A stretch of 64,000 nt of DNA from positions 19,188-83,187 of the forward strand of contig JAFGVP010000073.1 in the NCBI GenBank assembly GCA_016937945.1, given 5' to 3'. Of the stretch, positions 33,220-42,810 are shown piece by piece; within the stretch, counting starts at the first letter, position 1; the number at the start of each line of letters is the position of its first letter. This DNA comes from Pontiellaceae bacterium (GTDB taxonomy: Bacteria > Verrucomicrobiota > Kiritimatiellia > Kiritimatiellales > Pontiellaceae). The position numbers were made by a program, and so were the translations under genes. The notes under the pieces were generated by a model. It ran no database searches, had not been told where the DNA came from, and saw only the letters and a program-made list of their open reading frames with translations.

Positions 33220-35055
33220 CTAAAAGTCCACATCGGAATGGAGGCGGGTTTCGAGCATGGGCCGGGCCTCTTCCCAGCCTTTCGTCAGCGCATGAATATC
33301 CAGCCGCAGGCGGGTGGTTTCCTTGAACCGCTCCTCATTGGAAAGATCACTCCGGCGCGCCAGATCGGCCTGTTCACGCTCCAGAAAACGTTTCCAGAAA
33401 AGCAGGATATAGCGCTGGGCCAGCTCCACCGGCCGGGTTTCTGTGTCGATCGTCCTCGACTCTTCAACCTGCACGCGGGTGATTACCTTCTGCATTTCGT
33501 CGTCATACTCATGAAACCCCTCGGTCAGGGTTTCCGGCGGGTCGAGCATCAGGATTTCAGCCAGCTTCCGGCAGGTCTCATCCGTGATCAGCTCCGGCCG
33601 GATAAAGTCATGTACCAGTGGATGGACCTCGCGATAGTGATGAACCAGCAGCTCGAGCAGCGCGGTCTCCTGGCGCGGATAGGTTTTCCTGGGCGGAAGT
33701 TTCGGTGCCGGCGCCTCCGGCTCAGTTGTGCGGACCGGACGTTGACTCTGCTTTGCCCTTCTCAGGTCCTGCTTTAAGGCCGCTGTAGAAATATTCAGGC
33801 GATCCGCCGCCTGCTGGATCATCGGATCGCGCCGGGCGGCCGAGGAGCAATGGCCGATATAATTCAGGACCGCCTGCACGACGCGCATACGGCCGGCTTC
33901 GGTGGAAATATCCTCCTGCTTCTGGAAGGCCTCGATCAGGAAATCCAGTGCAGACGGCGCCGTGGCAACAAGAGCGGTAATGGCATCCGACCCGTTTTTC
34001 CGGATCAGGGAATCCGGATCCTCGCCCTCCGGAAGCGTCACCACGCGGACCGACAGCTCGGTCGCCAGAAAAATTTCGGATGAACCCAGCGCCGCCTTGA
34101 GTCCGGCGGCATCGGAATCGAGTACAAGAATGACCTCGTCGGCATAGCGCTTGATCAGTCGCGCATGGTTTTCGGTCAGAGCGGTTCCCTGCGAGGCCAC
34201 GACATTTTCAAGTCCGGCCTGATGACAGCGGATGGCATCGATCTGCCCCTCCACCACAATCGCCTGCCGGGAATCGACGATCGCCTTGCGCGCCTTGTCG
34301 AAGGCATAAAGCACGCGGTTCTTGTGAAAAAGCAGGGTTTCCGGGCTGTTGACATATTTAGCACCCTTTTCCGCTTTGTTCATGATGCGCCCGCTGAAGC
34401 CGATCACACGCCCCATCTGATCGCAGATCGGAAACATGATCCGGTTCCGGAATCGGTCATAGTGACTCGTCCGGCCGCCGCGATCGGACGGGACCGCAAG
34501 CCCCGCCGCTTCAAGCTGTTCGGCGGTGTAGCCCTTTTTGAGCGCACGTGAAAGCAGTCCTTCCCAGTCGTTGGGCGCATAGCCGATCTGAAACTGCTTT
34601 ACCAGCTCCGGCGGCAGATCCCGTTCCTCCAGATAGCGCCGGGCCTCGGCGCCCTCCGGCGCTTCAAGCAGCATACGGTGAAAAAATGCGGCGGCATCCG
34701 TATGCAGTTTATACAGCACATCCTTATTGCCGCTCTTTTCCGGCTGGGCGCCGCCTTCATATTTCAGCTCAACCCCGGTGCGTTCGGCCAGAATGCCGAT
34801 CGCCGTCACGAAATCGACCTTTTCATAATCCATCACAAAGCGGAATACGTCACCGCCGGCGCCGCAACCGAAGCAATGAAAAATCTGGCGGGCATCATTC
34901 ACCGTGAATGACGGGGTCTTTTCCTGATGGAACGGACAGTTGCATTTATAGGTGGAACCGCGCCGGCGCAGCTGCGGAAGATACGCCCCCACCACCTCTA
35001 CAATATTGCAGCGGGCCCGTATCTCTTCTATCACCTCTTTTGCGATCATCGCCAT
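33220..35055 (-). CDS. dnaG: DNA primase
   Basis: The 611-residue enzyme has the N-terminal zinc ribbon with ligands C40, H43, C61 and C64 (CPFHQEKTPSF, then FHCFGCG). The catalytic core has the RFRNRIMFPICD motif and the TOPRIM parts VVEGQIDAI and ILVLDSDAAG. The C-terminal helicase-binding domain is more variable. It makes RNA primers for replication. The start could also be the Met at 35049. It stands alone, without the usual rpoD next to it. Confidence 0.97.
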   Translation of the reverse strand: MAMIAKEVIEEIRARCNIVEVVGAYLPQLRRRGSTYKCNCPFHQEKTPSFTVNDARQIFHCFGCGAGGDVFRFVMDYEKVDFVTAIGILAERTGVELKYEGGAQPEKSGNKDVLYKLHTDAAAFFHRMLLEAPEGAEARRYLEERDLPPELVKQFQIGYAPNDWEGLLSRALKKGYTAEQLEAAGLAVPSDRGGRTSHYDRFRNRIMFPICDQMGRVIGFSGRIMNKAEKGAKYVNSPETLLFHKNRVLYAFDKARKAIVDSRQAIVVEGQIDAIRCHQAGLENVVASQGTALTENHARLIKRYADEVILVLDSDAAGLKAALGSSEIFLATELSVRVVTLPEGEDPDSLIRKNGSDAITALVATAPSALDFLIEAFQKQEDISTEAGRMRVVQAVLNYIGHCSSAARRDPMIQQAADRLNISTAALKQDLRRAKQSQRPVRTTEPEAPAPKLPPRKTYPRQETALLELLVHHYREVHPLVHDFIRPELITDETCRKLAEILMLDPPETLTEGFHEYDDEMQKVITRVQVEESRTIDTETRPVELAQRYILLFWKRFLEREQADLARRSDLSNEERFKETTRLRLDIHALTKGWEEARPMLETRLHSDVDF

Positions 35056-35178
35056 TCCCTAGAAATAGCGTAACGCCGATGTCCCCACAATCCCGCGGGA
35101 AGAATTTTATGCCGGGGGATTGCAGTTACCGGTCCAAGCCCCTATTTTGGAGCGACTTTCCGAATCAGGACATGCGAT

Positions 35179-35484
35179 ATGAAGCTGCCGAAACTTCAAG
35201 ATCTGAACAACGAACGCTTTCTGAACGAAGCCTTCAGCCCGGAAAAAAATACGCAATGGATCCGGGCCACGCGGTTGCGGCGCAATGTCTACCTGGTGCT
35301 TTTTCTCACAGGCATCGCCTGCATCTTTGTCACGGCATTCGCCCAACGATACCTGCTGATGGTGCTGTCGCTTTTCCTCGCGGTGCTCTCGCTGGTTGTT
35401 ATGACCAAGTACGACACCCAGCTCTACTTCCTGACCAAACTAAAACTGCGGGAACCGGAACAGGAAGAAGGCCCGATTCCGTGA
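35179..35484 (+). CDS. small two-helix membrane protein, unknown
   Basis: This 101-residue product has two hydrophobic segments at about 37-55 and 60-78 with a basic stretch before the first. No family is recognised. AGGA lies upstream of the ATG. A hairpin (CCGCCTCCC / GGGACGGCGG) follows at about 35489-35510 but lacks a T-run. Confidence 0.65.
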   Translation: MKLPKLQDLNNERFLNEAFSPEKNTQWIRATRLRRNVYLVLFLTGIACIFVTAFAQRYLLMVLSLFLAVLSLVVMTKYDTQLYFLTKLKLREPEQEEGPIP

Positions 35485-35587
35485 TTAAACCGCCTCCCTA
35501 CGGGACGGCGGTCGAAAGGTGTAGATACCACTTACCCGCAGGGACGCGGACGGGGCATTAGAAATGCAATCCATCGACTCAATATTC

Positions 35588-36112
35588 CTACTCCGGAATA
35601 AAGAGCGTCTGGCCAACGCGAATGGTATCGGAGGTCAGGTTGTTGGCCTTTTTGATTTTATCGACGGTCGTTCCGTAGGCCTGGGCGATCACGGAAAGGG
35701 TGTGACCTTTCTGGACCACATGCTCGCGGCCCGGACCACGCCCGGAGGTCGTCGTCGGACGCGTTGCAACGGCCTGGTTAATCAGACTTTCCACGCGCCG
35801 GATGACTTCCTGGATATCCTGTGTATGTTTCTGTTCCACGGACTGCAGCTTACTGTTGAGCTGGCTGAGAGAGCTGCCGGACTTCCGCAGCTCTTCACGC
35901 AGCTGCTGCACTTCCTGCGCAAGGCGACCGTTTTCCATCTCGATGGAATTGAGCTGTCCCTGCAGTTTGTAGAACCGCTCTTCCGTGGCACGCGCCTCAA
36001 GCTGGCGATAAGCCTGCGCCTGCTGCTGGCGCTGTTGCGGGGTCTGCAGGGTTTCACATCCGGAAAGAAGCACGACTGCGGTCATGCAGGGCAGCCAAAT
36101 ATATTTTTTCAT
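35588..36112 (-). CDS. LysM domain coiled-coil lipoprotein
   Basis: The start at 36112 (MKKYIWLPCMTAVVLLSGC) gives a lipoprotein signal. Residues 25-105 form a coiled coil rich in Gln and Glu. The C-terminal 45 residues are a LysM domain (VVQKGHTLSVIAQAYGTT, IKKANNLTSDTIRVGQTLFIPE) that binds peptidoglycan. It probably links a membrane to the wall. It lies 37 bases after sppA on the same strand. Confidence 0.9.
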   Translation of the reverse strand: MKKYIWLPCMTAVVLLSGCETLQTPQQRQQQAQAYRQLEARATEERFYKLQGQLNSIEMENGRLAQEVQQLREELRKSGSSLSQLNSKLQSVEQKHTQDIQEVIRRVESLINQAVATRPTTTSGRGPGREHVVQKGHTLSVIAQAYGTTVDKIKKANNLTSDTIRVGQTLFIPE

Positions 36113-36149
36113 CTCATTCACCATTAACGGGTTTGTAAATTTACGGGGT

Positions 36150-37142
36150 TCAGGGTTTCCACTGATAAAGCAGGCGGGGCGATTCAACCGACTGCAGACT
36201 GGGGAGTTTCGGCGCCTGAGCTCCCAGTAGCTCGTCGAGCAGCCCGACAGGCTGCGCATAACGCACAATACAGAGTTCGTCCATGCCCATCAGATCCTTA
36301 AGCGCTTCCACGGCATCAAGCCAATAGCCGACTTCATCGATAAATCCATGATCGAGCGCCCGCGGCGCCGTAAATACCCGCCCATCCAGCAGTTCAGGAT
36401 TCTCGAAATTCCGGGCATTCATCACGATCGAAGCAAAGCGGTCCTGCATTTCATCGACCAGATCCTGCATCATGGCCATGTGTTCCGGATCCACGTCTTT
36501 CAGGGGATTGAGCATATCCTTGTTGTCGCCTGATGCAATGGTCACGGATTTCAGCCCGATTTTATCGCCCAGCTCCTTCATGTTGAGCGACTGCATGATC
36601 ACCCCGACCGATCCGACGATGGCGGTGGGTTCTGCTACAATATAGTCGCCGGCCATGGAGGCGTAATAAGCGCCGGAAGCCCCAAGGCCGCGAATGAAGA
36701 CGACGATCACCCGGTCTTCATCGCTCTCCTTGAACATTTTGAGAGCGGCATAGATTTCGTCGCTGGGCGTTACGGCGCCGCCGGGAGAATCGACTTCCAG
36801 CAGAATCGCCCGTACATATGGATCACTGCGGGCCGCGAGAATCTGCGTCAGGATGGTCTCCACCATATCGGGATCCGACCCCAGCAGCCGCTCTTGACGC
36901 CCGCGCATGATGACGCCGGAGAGCGAAATCCGGACCACCTTGTTTTCAAGCGCCAGATCATCATAGCTTCCGTACGACCAGATTTCCTCATAATCCGGCA
37001 TTTCATCGACGGGACCGGCATAGCTCGCATTCCCTCCGAAAAGATAGGCAATCAGCCCGAAATTAGTCGCCACGCTGCCGGCCAGCAGCATGATCAGCAG
37101 AATCAACAGTACCCAGTATCCGGTTTTCGGTGCGTTGGACAT
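36150..37142 (-). CDS. sppA: signal peptide peptidase SppA
   Basis: The 330-residue protein has one N-terminal membrane helix (10-34) and one peptidase domain, as in the short 36K form. EVDSPGGAVTPSDEI and GLGASGAYYAS carry the nucleophile Ser near 156, and SGDNKDML the general base Lys near 208. It degrades leftover signal peptides in the membrane. The LysM lipoprotein gene follows. Confidence 0.95.
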   Translation of the reverse strand: MSNAPKTGYWVLLILLIMLLAGSVATNFGLIAYLFGGNASYAGPVDEMPDYEEIWSYGSYDDLALENKVVRISLSGVIMRGRQERLLGSDPDMVETILTQILAARSDPYVRAILLEVDSPGGAVTPSDEIYAALKMFKESDEDRVIVVFIRGLGASGAYYASMAGDYIVAEPTAIVGSVGVIMQSLNMKELGDKIGLKSVTIASGDNKDMLNPLKDVDPEHMAMMQDLVDEMQDRFASIVMNARNFENPELLDGRVFTAPRALDHGFIDEVGYWLDAVEALKDLMGMDELCIVRYAQPVGLLDELLGAQAPKLPSLQSVESPRLLYQWKP

Positions 37143-37275
37143 TTATCCATTTCCTTGATTATGTGATAAAAAAAGCATCATAGAGACTTCCTTCCATTAA
37201 ATGAATAAATAAATTCCATTGGCTGGAATAAATGGGGTAGCGTGCGCGTGTTTTATCAACCTGAGGAGATTGGTT

Positions 37276-38247
37276 TTGGACTATCTGGAACGCGCACGCG
37301 AAGTATTGGACATTGAGATTTCTGGACTTGAAAAGGTCCGTAACGATCTGGGCAGCGGATTTGCAGAGGCCGTTGACGCGGTGCTTAAAACACTCGCCAA
37401 TGGAGGGAAAGTGGTTGTAACCGGTGTCGGCAAGAACTGGCATATCGGCAACAAAATGGCCGCCACGCTGACCAGCACCGGCACGCCGGCGGTAATGATG
37501 CATCCCATTGAAGCCATGCATGGCGATTTCGGGATTCTGGGCGATCGTGATATCCTGCTGGCCATGAGCTATTCCGGCGCATCCGATGAGCTGATTGCCC
37601 TGCTTCAGCCCGTTAAGCGCAAGGGCATCCCGATTATTGCAATGACCGGCGAGCTCGACAGCCCGCTGGCCCTGCACAGCGACATTATTATCTCCATCAA
37701 GGTCGACAAAGAAGCCTGCCCCTTCAACATGGCCCCGACCACCAGCACCACCGCGACTCTGGCGTTGGGCGATGCGCTGGCCATGGTCCTGCTCGAATCC
37801 CGCGGATTCAAGCTTGAGGACTATGCAAAACTGCACCCCGGCGGCGCCATCGGACGCACGCTGCTGCTGCGTGTGGACGATGTGATGCGTACCGGAGAAC
37901 GCTGTGCCACGGTCCAGACCGGGAAGCCGGTTCGCGAGGCGCTGATCGCCATGACCGGAGCCAAGGCCGGCTGCGTGGCGATCGTGGAAGCGGACAACAC
38001 CCTGGCCGGCATCATGACCGACGGCGACCTGCGCCGGCACCTGATCGCAACACCGAACCTGATTGAGCAGCCGGTGGAATCCGTGATGACCGCCAATCCG
38101 ATCACACTGCACAAGGATATGCTGGCCCTTGAAATCCTGAATATTTATGAAAAACACAATATTGACGACCTGATCGTGGTTGATACAGAAAACCGCGTTA
38201 TCGGCGCCGTCGACATTCAGGACATGCCGAAGCTGAAGATACTTTAA
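37276..38247 (+). CDS. kdsD: arabinose-5-phosphate isomerase (KpsF/GutQ)
   Basis: The start is taken as TTG at 37276, since GAGGAGA lies 6 bases before it; the frame opens earlier at 37219. Residues 20-180 are a SIS sugar isomerase domain (VVTGVGKNWHIGNKMAATL, SYSGASDEL, LHPGGAIG). Residues 200-323 are a CBS pair. The enzyme makes arabinose 5-phosphate, the first step to the Kdo sugar of lipopolysaccharide, which supports a Gram-negative envelope. A terminator follows. Confidence 0.94.
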   Translation: MDYLERAREVLDIEISGLEKVRNDLGSGFAEAVDAVLKTLANGGKVVVTGVGKNWHIGNKMAATLTSTGTPAVMMHPIEAMHGDFGILGDRDILLAMSYSGASDELIALLQPVKRKGIPIIAMTGELDSPLALHSDIIISIKVDKEACPFNMAPTTSTTATLALGDALAMVLLESRGFKLEDYAKLHPGGAIGRTLLLRVDDVMRTGERCATVQTGKPVREALIAMTGAKAGCVAIVEADNTLAGIMTDGDLRRHLIATPNLIEQPVESVMTANPITLHKDMLALEILNIYEKHNIDDLIVVDTENRVIGAVDIQDMPKLKIL

Positions 38248-38291
38248 CCGGAGACCGGCAGGGGACGTTTAAACAGATGAGTTCCCCATTG

Positions 38292-38332
38292 ACCCGCAAA
38301 GACACAATAGGTACGGTTTGCGGGTTCTTTTT
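38292..38332 (+). terminator. rho-independent terminator after kdsD
   Basis: ACCCGCAAA (38292-38300) pairs with TTTGCGGGT (38317-38325) over a 16-base loop and is followed by TCTTTTT. Confidence 0.75.
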
Positions 38333-38362
38333 ACAACGATTGGAAAGGGAGAGGACAACACC

Positions 38363-40030
38363 ATGGCAATGATGATTTCGAAGTTTCATAAGATTATCCA
38401 AAACAAAACGGTTTGGGCGATTTTCGCAGTAATCGTTTGCGTCGCATTCGTCGGACTTTACACAGGGAACCGAGGCAACTCGAACAACTCCCAAAAAGCG
38501 GCGCCGGACGAAGTGGCCGGAAAGGTTTTCGGCGAGAAGGTAACCCGCAGCGAATTCAGCAACGCGTACCGCAACTCCTACCTCATGCTGCTGCTCAGCA
38601 CGGGCAAGCCGGTCAGTGAAGATCCGAGAATGTCCGCCATGCTGCGCGAAAGCGCCTGGCAGCGGCTGGCGATCCTGAAGAAGGCCGAAGCCGCAGGACT
38701 GACGGTAACCGACGAGCAGCTCGTCAAGCACATCCGCCAGCAGCGCATCTTTTTCAATCCGCAGACCGGACAGTTCGACAACAACACCTACAGCGCGTTC
38801 TTCAGCCAGATCCTGCCGCGTCTGGGCATCCAGATTACCGACAAGTACTATGAAAACATGATGCGTGAAAACATGCTGATCGACAAGGTGTCGAGCACTG
38901 CGGTCCAGGGCGCACTGGTTACGGAAGCCGAAATTGATCGTGCGTTCCACCTCTATTCCGATGGCCTTAACATCAAGTATGCCGCCGTTCCGCGCACACT
39001 TGCTCCGGCCGTTGAGATTACCGAAGCCGATGCGCTCAAATATTACAACAGCTTCCCGAACCAGTTTGCTTATCCGGACAAGGTGCGGGTCAAGTATGTG
39101 ACCTTCCCGGTTGCGGACTACGAAGGCGAAGTCAGCGTGACCGATGAACAGGTCACTGCGATCTACGAAAACAACAAGAACTACTTTGTCGTTGAAGGAA
39201 CCGAATCGGATCCCGAACCCCAGTTCAAACCGCTGGAAGAAGTTCGGGAAGAGATTCTCGAACGCGCCACCCACGAACTTGCCCGTCAGAAGGCCGCCGG
39301 TGCCGGAGGCATGTTTGTCTCGCAGCTGGCCAGCCAGTCCGCAACCTTTGAGGAAGTGGCAGAAAAGGCCGGAAAGACGATTGCCCTGACCGTTCCGTTC
39401 GCCATCTCCGACACGGTGCGCGGCATCGATCCGGAAGCCGGAACCTTCACCCGCGCCGCCTTCGCCCTTGAAGACGATAAGAACCACTTTTACAGCGATC
39501 CGGTTGCCGGCCGCGATAATGTTTATGTTCTGGCTCTCGCGGAAAAGAAACCTTCATTCCTGCCGAAGTTTGATGTGGTTGCCGAGGATGCCATGGAAGC
39601 GGCCCGCGTTACGGCCGAAGAAGATGCTTACTACAGCAAGGCCGAAGAAATTCACGGAAAGCTGCAGGAAGCCCTTACTGCCGGAACCGCCTTTGATGAA
39701 GCCGCCAAGGCGCTTGGCCTCGAACCCGCTCTGGCAGAGAAGCTCAGTCTGGCGGAGTCTCCCACGGAAACGATTCCCCAGCAGCTGCTCTACGCAACCT
39801 ACATGTTCCCGGCCGGCTCGCTGGTTGACCTGATTCCTTCTGAAAATCAGTTCCTGGTTGCTTACATTGCGGAACGTATTCCGGCGGACCGCGCAAGCGC
39901 AGACCCGATGATTCTCGAACAGCTCAAGGCTAACGTCCAGCAGGACAAAGCCTCCCGTATGGCGGAAGCATGGCGTGATGCCCTGATGGAGGAAGCCGCC
40001 GTCGAAGATCTGCTCGACAGCAATTCCTAA
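38363..40030 (+). CDS. PpiD/SurA-type membrane-anchored foldase
   Basis: The start at 38363 (MAMMISKFHK) has GGGAGAGGA upstream. The 555-residue protein has one N-terminal membrane helix (about 15-33) and a long periplasmic part. Residues 50-200 match the SurA/PpiD N-terminal chaperone fold (AGKVFGEKVTRSEF). The C-terminal half is helical, and a clear parvulin isomerase motif cannot be seen, so it may act only as a chaperone. It lies between kdsD and fxsA. Confidence 0.85.
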   Translation: MAMMISKFHKIIQNKTVWAIFAVIVCVAFVGLYTGNRGNSNNSQKAAPDEVAGKVFGEKVTRSEFSNAYRNSYLMLLLSTGKPVSEDPRMSAMLRESAWQRLAILKKAEAAGLTVTDEQLVKHIRQQRIFFNPQTGQFDNNTYSAFFSQILPRLGIQITDKYYENMMRENMLIDKVSSTAVQGALVTEAEIDRAFHLYSDGLNIKYAAVPRTLAPAVEITEADALKYYNSFPNQFAYPDKVRVKYVTFPVADYEGEVSVTDEQVTAIYENNKNYFVVEGTESDPEPQFKPLEEVREEILERATHELARQKAAGAGGMFVSQLASQSATFEEVAEKAGKTIALTVPFAISDTVRGIDPEAGTFTRAAFALEDDKNHFYSDPVAGRDNVYVLALAEKKPSFLPKFDVVAEDAMEAARVTAEEDAYYSKAEEIHGKLQEALTAGTAFDEAAKALGLEPALAEKLSLAESPTETIPQQLLYATYMFPAGSLVDLIPSENQFLVAYIAERIPADRASADPMILEQLKANVQQDKASRMAEAWRDALMEEAAVEDLLDSNS

Positions 40031-40044
40031 ACCCGGGTGCCTGA

Positions 40045-40452
40045 ATGCCGCTGGCCTACCTTATCATACTGTTCATCGGCATTCCGGTGGCCGAACTGGC
40101 CATCCTCATCAAGCTCCACGACATCATGGGGCTTGGTGCCACCATCCTCCTCGTCCTGCTCACCGGCATCATCGGAGCGGCTCTGGTCCGGCGGCAGGGA
40201 ATCAACCTGCTTTTTAAAATCCAGCAGGAAATGGCCGCCGGCAACCTGCCGGCCCCGCAGATGATCGACGGGATCATGATCCTGCTGGCCGGCGCATTCC
40301 TGATTACCCCGGGCCTGATGACCGATACCGTCGGCTTTGCCCTGCTCGTCCCCTTTATCCGCGCCGGCATCCGGGGGTGGCTGCGGAACGTGCTGGAACG
40401 GAAACTCCGCAACGGCACCATCCATGTAAACATCCGACCGCCCTATGAATAA
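40045..40452 (+). CDS. fxsA: FxsA-family membrane protein
   Basis: The 135-residue protein shows the FxsA pattern: four membrane helices, with IPVAELAILIKL, TGIIGAALVRRQG and LLAGAFLITPGLMTD. In Escherichia coli FxsA affects exclusion of phage T7; its normal role is unknown. It begins 15 bases after the foldase gene and overlaps the next gene by 8 bases. Confidence 0.93.
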   Translation: MPLAYLIILFIGIPVAELAILIKLHDIMGLGATILLVLLTGIIGAALVRRQGINLLFKIQQEMAAGNLPAPQMIDGIMILLAGAFLITPGLMTDTVGFALLVPFIRAGIRGWLRNVLERKLRNGTIHVNIRPPYE

Positions 40453-41863
40453 AGAGGTCACCATTCCGCTTTGCGTCGATCTGGATGGCACACTGGTCAA
40501 GCTGGACACCCTGCATCAGGCGCTTTTCCTGTTGCTCCGACGCGATTTCTTCAGCTTGTTCCGGATTCCGGGATGGCTACTCAAAGGGAAAGCCCACCTG
40601 AAAGACCAGGTCATGCAGCGCGTCGCGCTCGACGCCGAGGCCCTGCCCTATAACCGGTCCTTTCTCGACTGGCTCCGCGAGCAGCATACCGCCGGACGCA
40701 AACTCATCCTGGCCACGGCCTCCAACTATCGTACCGCCCAGTCCGTCGCCGACCATCTGGGCATCTTTGACGAAGTTCTTGCCAGCAACGCCGAAACCAA
40801 CCTGCGCGATAACAGCAAGCTTGAAGCGATTCAGGCGCGGCTTGACCGTTTTGCCTATGCCGGCAACGACCGTCACGACATCCCGATATGGAACGACGCC
40901 GAGGAAATTATTCTCGTTAACCCATCCCGCGCAGCCCGGACCGCCTGCGAAGAAGACGCTTCCTATGTATTTGAAGAACGCAAGCCGCGGCTGCTGATGC
41001 TGATCAAGGCCATGCGGTGTGAACAGTGGCTGAAAAATGTCCTCATCTTCACCCCCATGCTGCTGGCCCATCGGCTTGGCGAAACGACCTGTATCATCCA
41101 GACCCTGCTGGCCTTTTTTTCCTTCAGTCTTGCGGCGTCATCGATCTATGTTCTCAACGATCTATTTGATCTGAGCGCCGATCAGCATCACCCCCGCAAA
41201 TGCCGGCGCCCGTTTGCATCCGGAGATCTGCCGATTTCCTCCGGCGCGCTCCTGATGCCGTTGCTGGCCGGTGCCAGCCTCGCGCTTTGCCTCCTGCTTC
41301 CGACTCCGTTTCTGTGGGTACTGCTGACCTATTATGCCATTACGACGCTCTATTCCTGGCGTCTGAAACAGCTCACCATTACTGATGTGCTGACGCTGGC
41401 TATTCTATACTCAATGCGCATCTTCGCCGGCGCCGTTGCATCCTGTACTCCCGCTTCCACCTGGTTCATTGAATTTGCCATCTTTCTCTTCCTGAGTCTG
41501 GCGCTCGTCAAACGTTTATCCGAGCTACGCGAAATTGAAGATGCACCGGAACAGCAGGCCCACCGGGAGCGAGGCTACCGCGCCTCCGACCTACCGTTGC
41601 TGCTGGGATTCGGCGCTGCCAGCGGCTATATCTCCGTGTTGGTTTTTACGATGTACCTCGGAAGCGAAAATGTGGCCAGGCTTTATGACCGCCCCGATAT
41701 TCTCTGGATTTTCTGCCCGTTGCTGCTCTACTGGATCACCCGCATCTGGCATTTGGCCTGGCGCGGCGAAATGCATGACGATCCGCTGGCATTTGCGGCC
41801 CGCGACTTCCACACTTATCTTGTTGGCGCCCTCGGCGTGGCCGCCATTCTGTTCGCCATCTAA
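40445..41863 (+). CDS. HAD domain fused to UbiA-family prenyltransferase
   Basis: Residues 1-185 form a HAD phosphatase domain with DLDGTLVKLD at 12-21, TASNYRT and GNDRHDIPIW. Residues 195-472 form a UbiA domain with eight or so helices and the polyprenyl-binding motif NDLFDLSADQHHP near 238. The second motif lies near YSWRLKQL. UbiA enzymes related to decaprenyl-phosphoribose synthase are likely partners in pattern; the HAD part could remove the product phosphate. The real substrate is not known. Confidence 0.9.
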   Translation: MNKEVTIPLCVDLDGTLVKLDTLHQALFLLLRRDFFSLFRIPGWLLKGKAHLKDQVMQRVALDAEALPYNRSFLDWLREQHTAGRKLILATASNYRTAQSVADHLGIFDEVLASNAETNLRDNSKLEAIQARLDRFAYAGNDRHDIPIWNDAEEIILVNPSRAARTACEEDASYVFEERKPRLLMLIKAMRCEQWLKNVLIFTPMLLAHRLGETTCIIQTLLAFFSFSLAASSIYVLNDLFDLSADQHHPRKCRRPFASGDLPISSGALLMPLLAGASLALCLLLPTPFLWVLLTYYAITTLYSWRLKQLTITDVLTLAILYSMRIFAGAVASCTPASTWFIEFAIFLFLSLALVKRLSELREIEDAPEQQAHRERGYRASDLPLLLGFGAASGYISVLVFTMYLGSENVARLYDRPDILWIFCPLLLYWITRIWHLAWRGEMHDDPLAFAARDFHTYLVGALGVAAILFAI

Positions 41864-41880
41864 CCCGCAGGAGAAAGCTC

Positions 41881-42795
41881 ATGACCAAACCCAGCGTTGA
41901 CCTGACGATCGTCGGATCCATCGGAATCGACACCATCGAAACCCCGACCGAAAAACAGGAGGACATTCTGGGCGGCTCTGTCAGCTATGCCTGCGCCGCG
42001 GCCTCGTTCTTCACCCACACCGGCATGGTCGGCGTGGTCGGAACCGACTTCCCGCAGGAATTCCGGAACACCTGGAAAGACATGAATATCGATCTCGAAG
42101 GCCTGCAGACCGTCGAGGGAAAAACCTTCCGCTGGTCCGGCGTCTACGAAGAAAACATGGACAACCGCCGCACGCTTTCCACCGAGCTCAACGTCTTCGA
42201 GACCTTCTCGCCCGTCTTGCCGGAAGCCTATCGCGAAGCGCCCTACCTTTTTCTGGGCAACATTCATCCGGCGCTTCAGCTGCATGTACTCGAACAGGTC
42301 CGCGATCCGAAATTCATCCTGATCGACACGATGGACCTCTGGATTAATATTGACCGGCCGGATCTGGAAAAGGTGATCGGCAAATGCCACATGCTGACTC
42401 TCAACGAATCGGAAGCCCAGCTCTTTACCGGCGAACAGACCCTGGGGTGCGCCGCTGCCCGGTTGCTGGAACTCGGTCCGGAATATGTCCTGATCAAAAA
42501 AGGCGGCAACGGATCCATGCTCTTCACCCGCGACGACATCTTTCTGTTACACGCCTATCCGCTGGATTCATTCAAGGATCCCACCGGCGCCGGCGACACC
42601 TTTGCCGGCGGCCTGATGGGCGCCCTCGCCGCCTCCGGAAAGACCGACAAGGAAGCCATCCGCCAGGCCATGGTTTACGGTAGCATCGTCGCCTCGTTCG
42701 GCGTTGAGGAGTTCAGCCTCGAACGGCTCAAGCAGCTCGATCGCGACCAGATCGACGCACGGGTCTCCGAATTCCGCGAAATGTGCCGGCTGTAA
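41881..42795 (+). CDS. PfkB-family sugar/nucleoside kinase
   Basis: The 304-residue protein matches the ribokinase/PfkB family. The N-terminal GGSVSYACAAAS motif and the C-terminal signature PTGAGDTFAGG with catalytic Asp near 238 are intact. The substrate cannot be told from sequence alone. GCAGGAG precedes the start. It follows the HAD-UbiA gene by 17 bases and could be in one operon with it. Confidence 0.92.
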   Translation: MTKPSVDLTIVGSIGIDTIETPTEKQEDILGGSVSYACAAASFFTHTGMVGVVGTDFPQEFRNTWKDMNIDLEGLQTVEGKTFRWSGVYEENMDNRRTLSTELNVFETFSPVLPEAYREAPYLFLGNIHPALQLHVLEQVRDPKFILIDTMDLWINIDRPDLEKVIGKCHMLTLNESEAQLFTGEQTLGCAAARLLELGPEYVLIKKGGNGSMLFTRDDIFLLHAYPLDSFKDPTGAGDTFAGGLMGALAASGKTDKEAIRQAMVYGSIVASFGVEEFSLERLKQLDRDQIDARVSEFREMCRL

Positions 42796-42810
42796 CGCGC
42801 TCCATCTACG

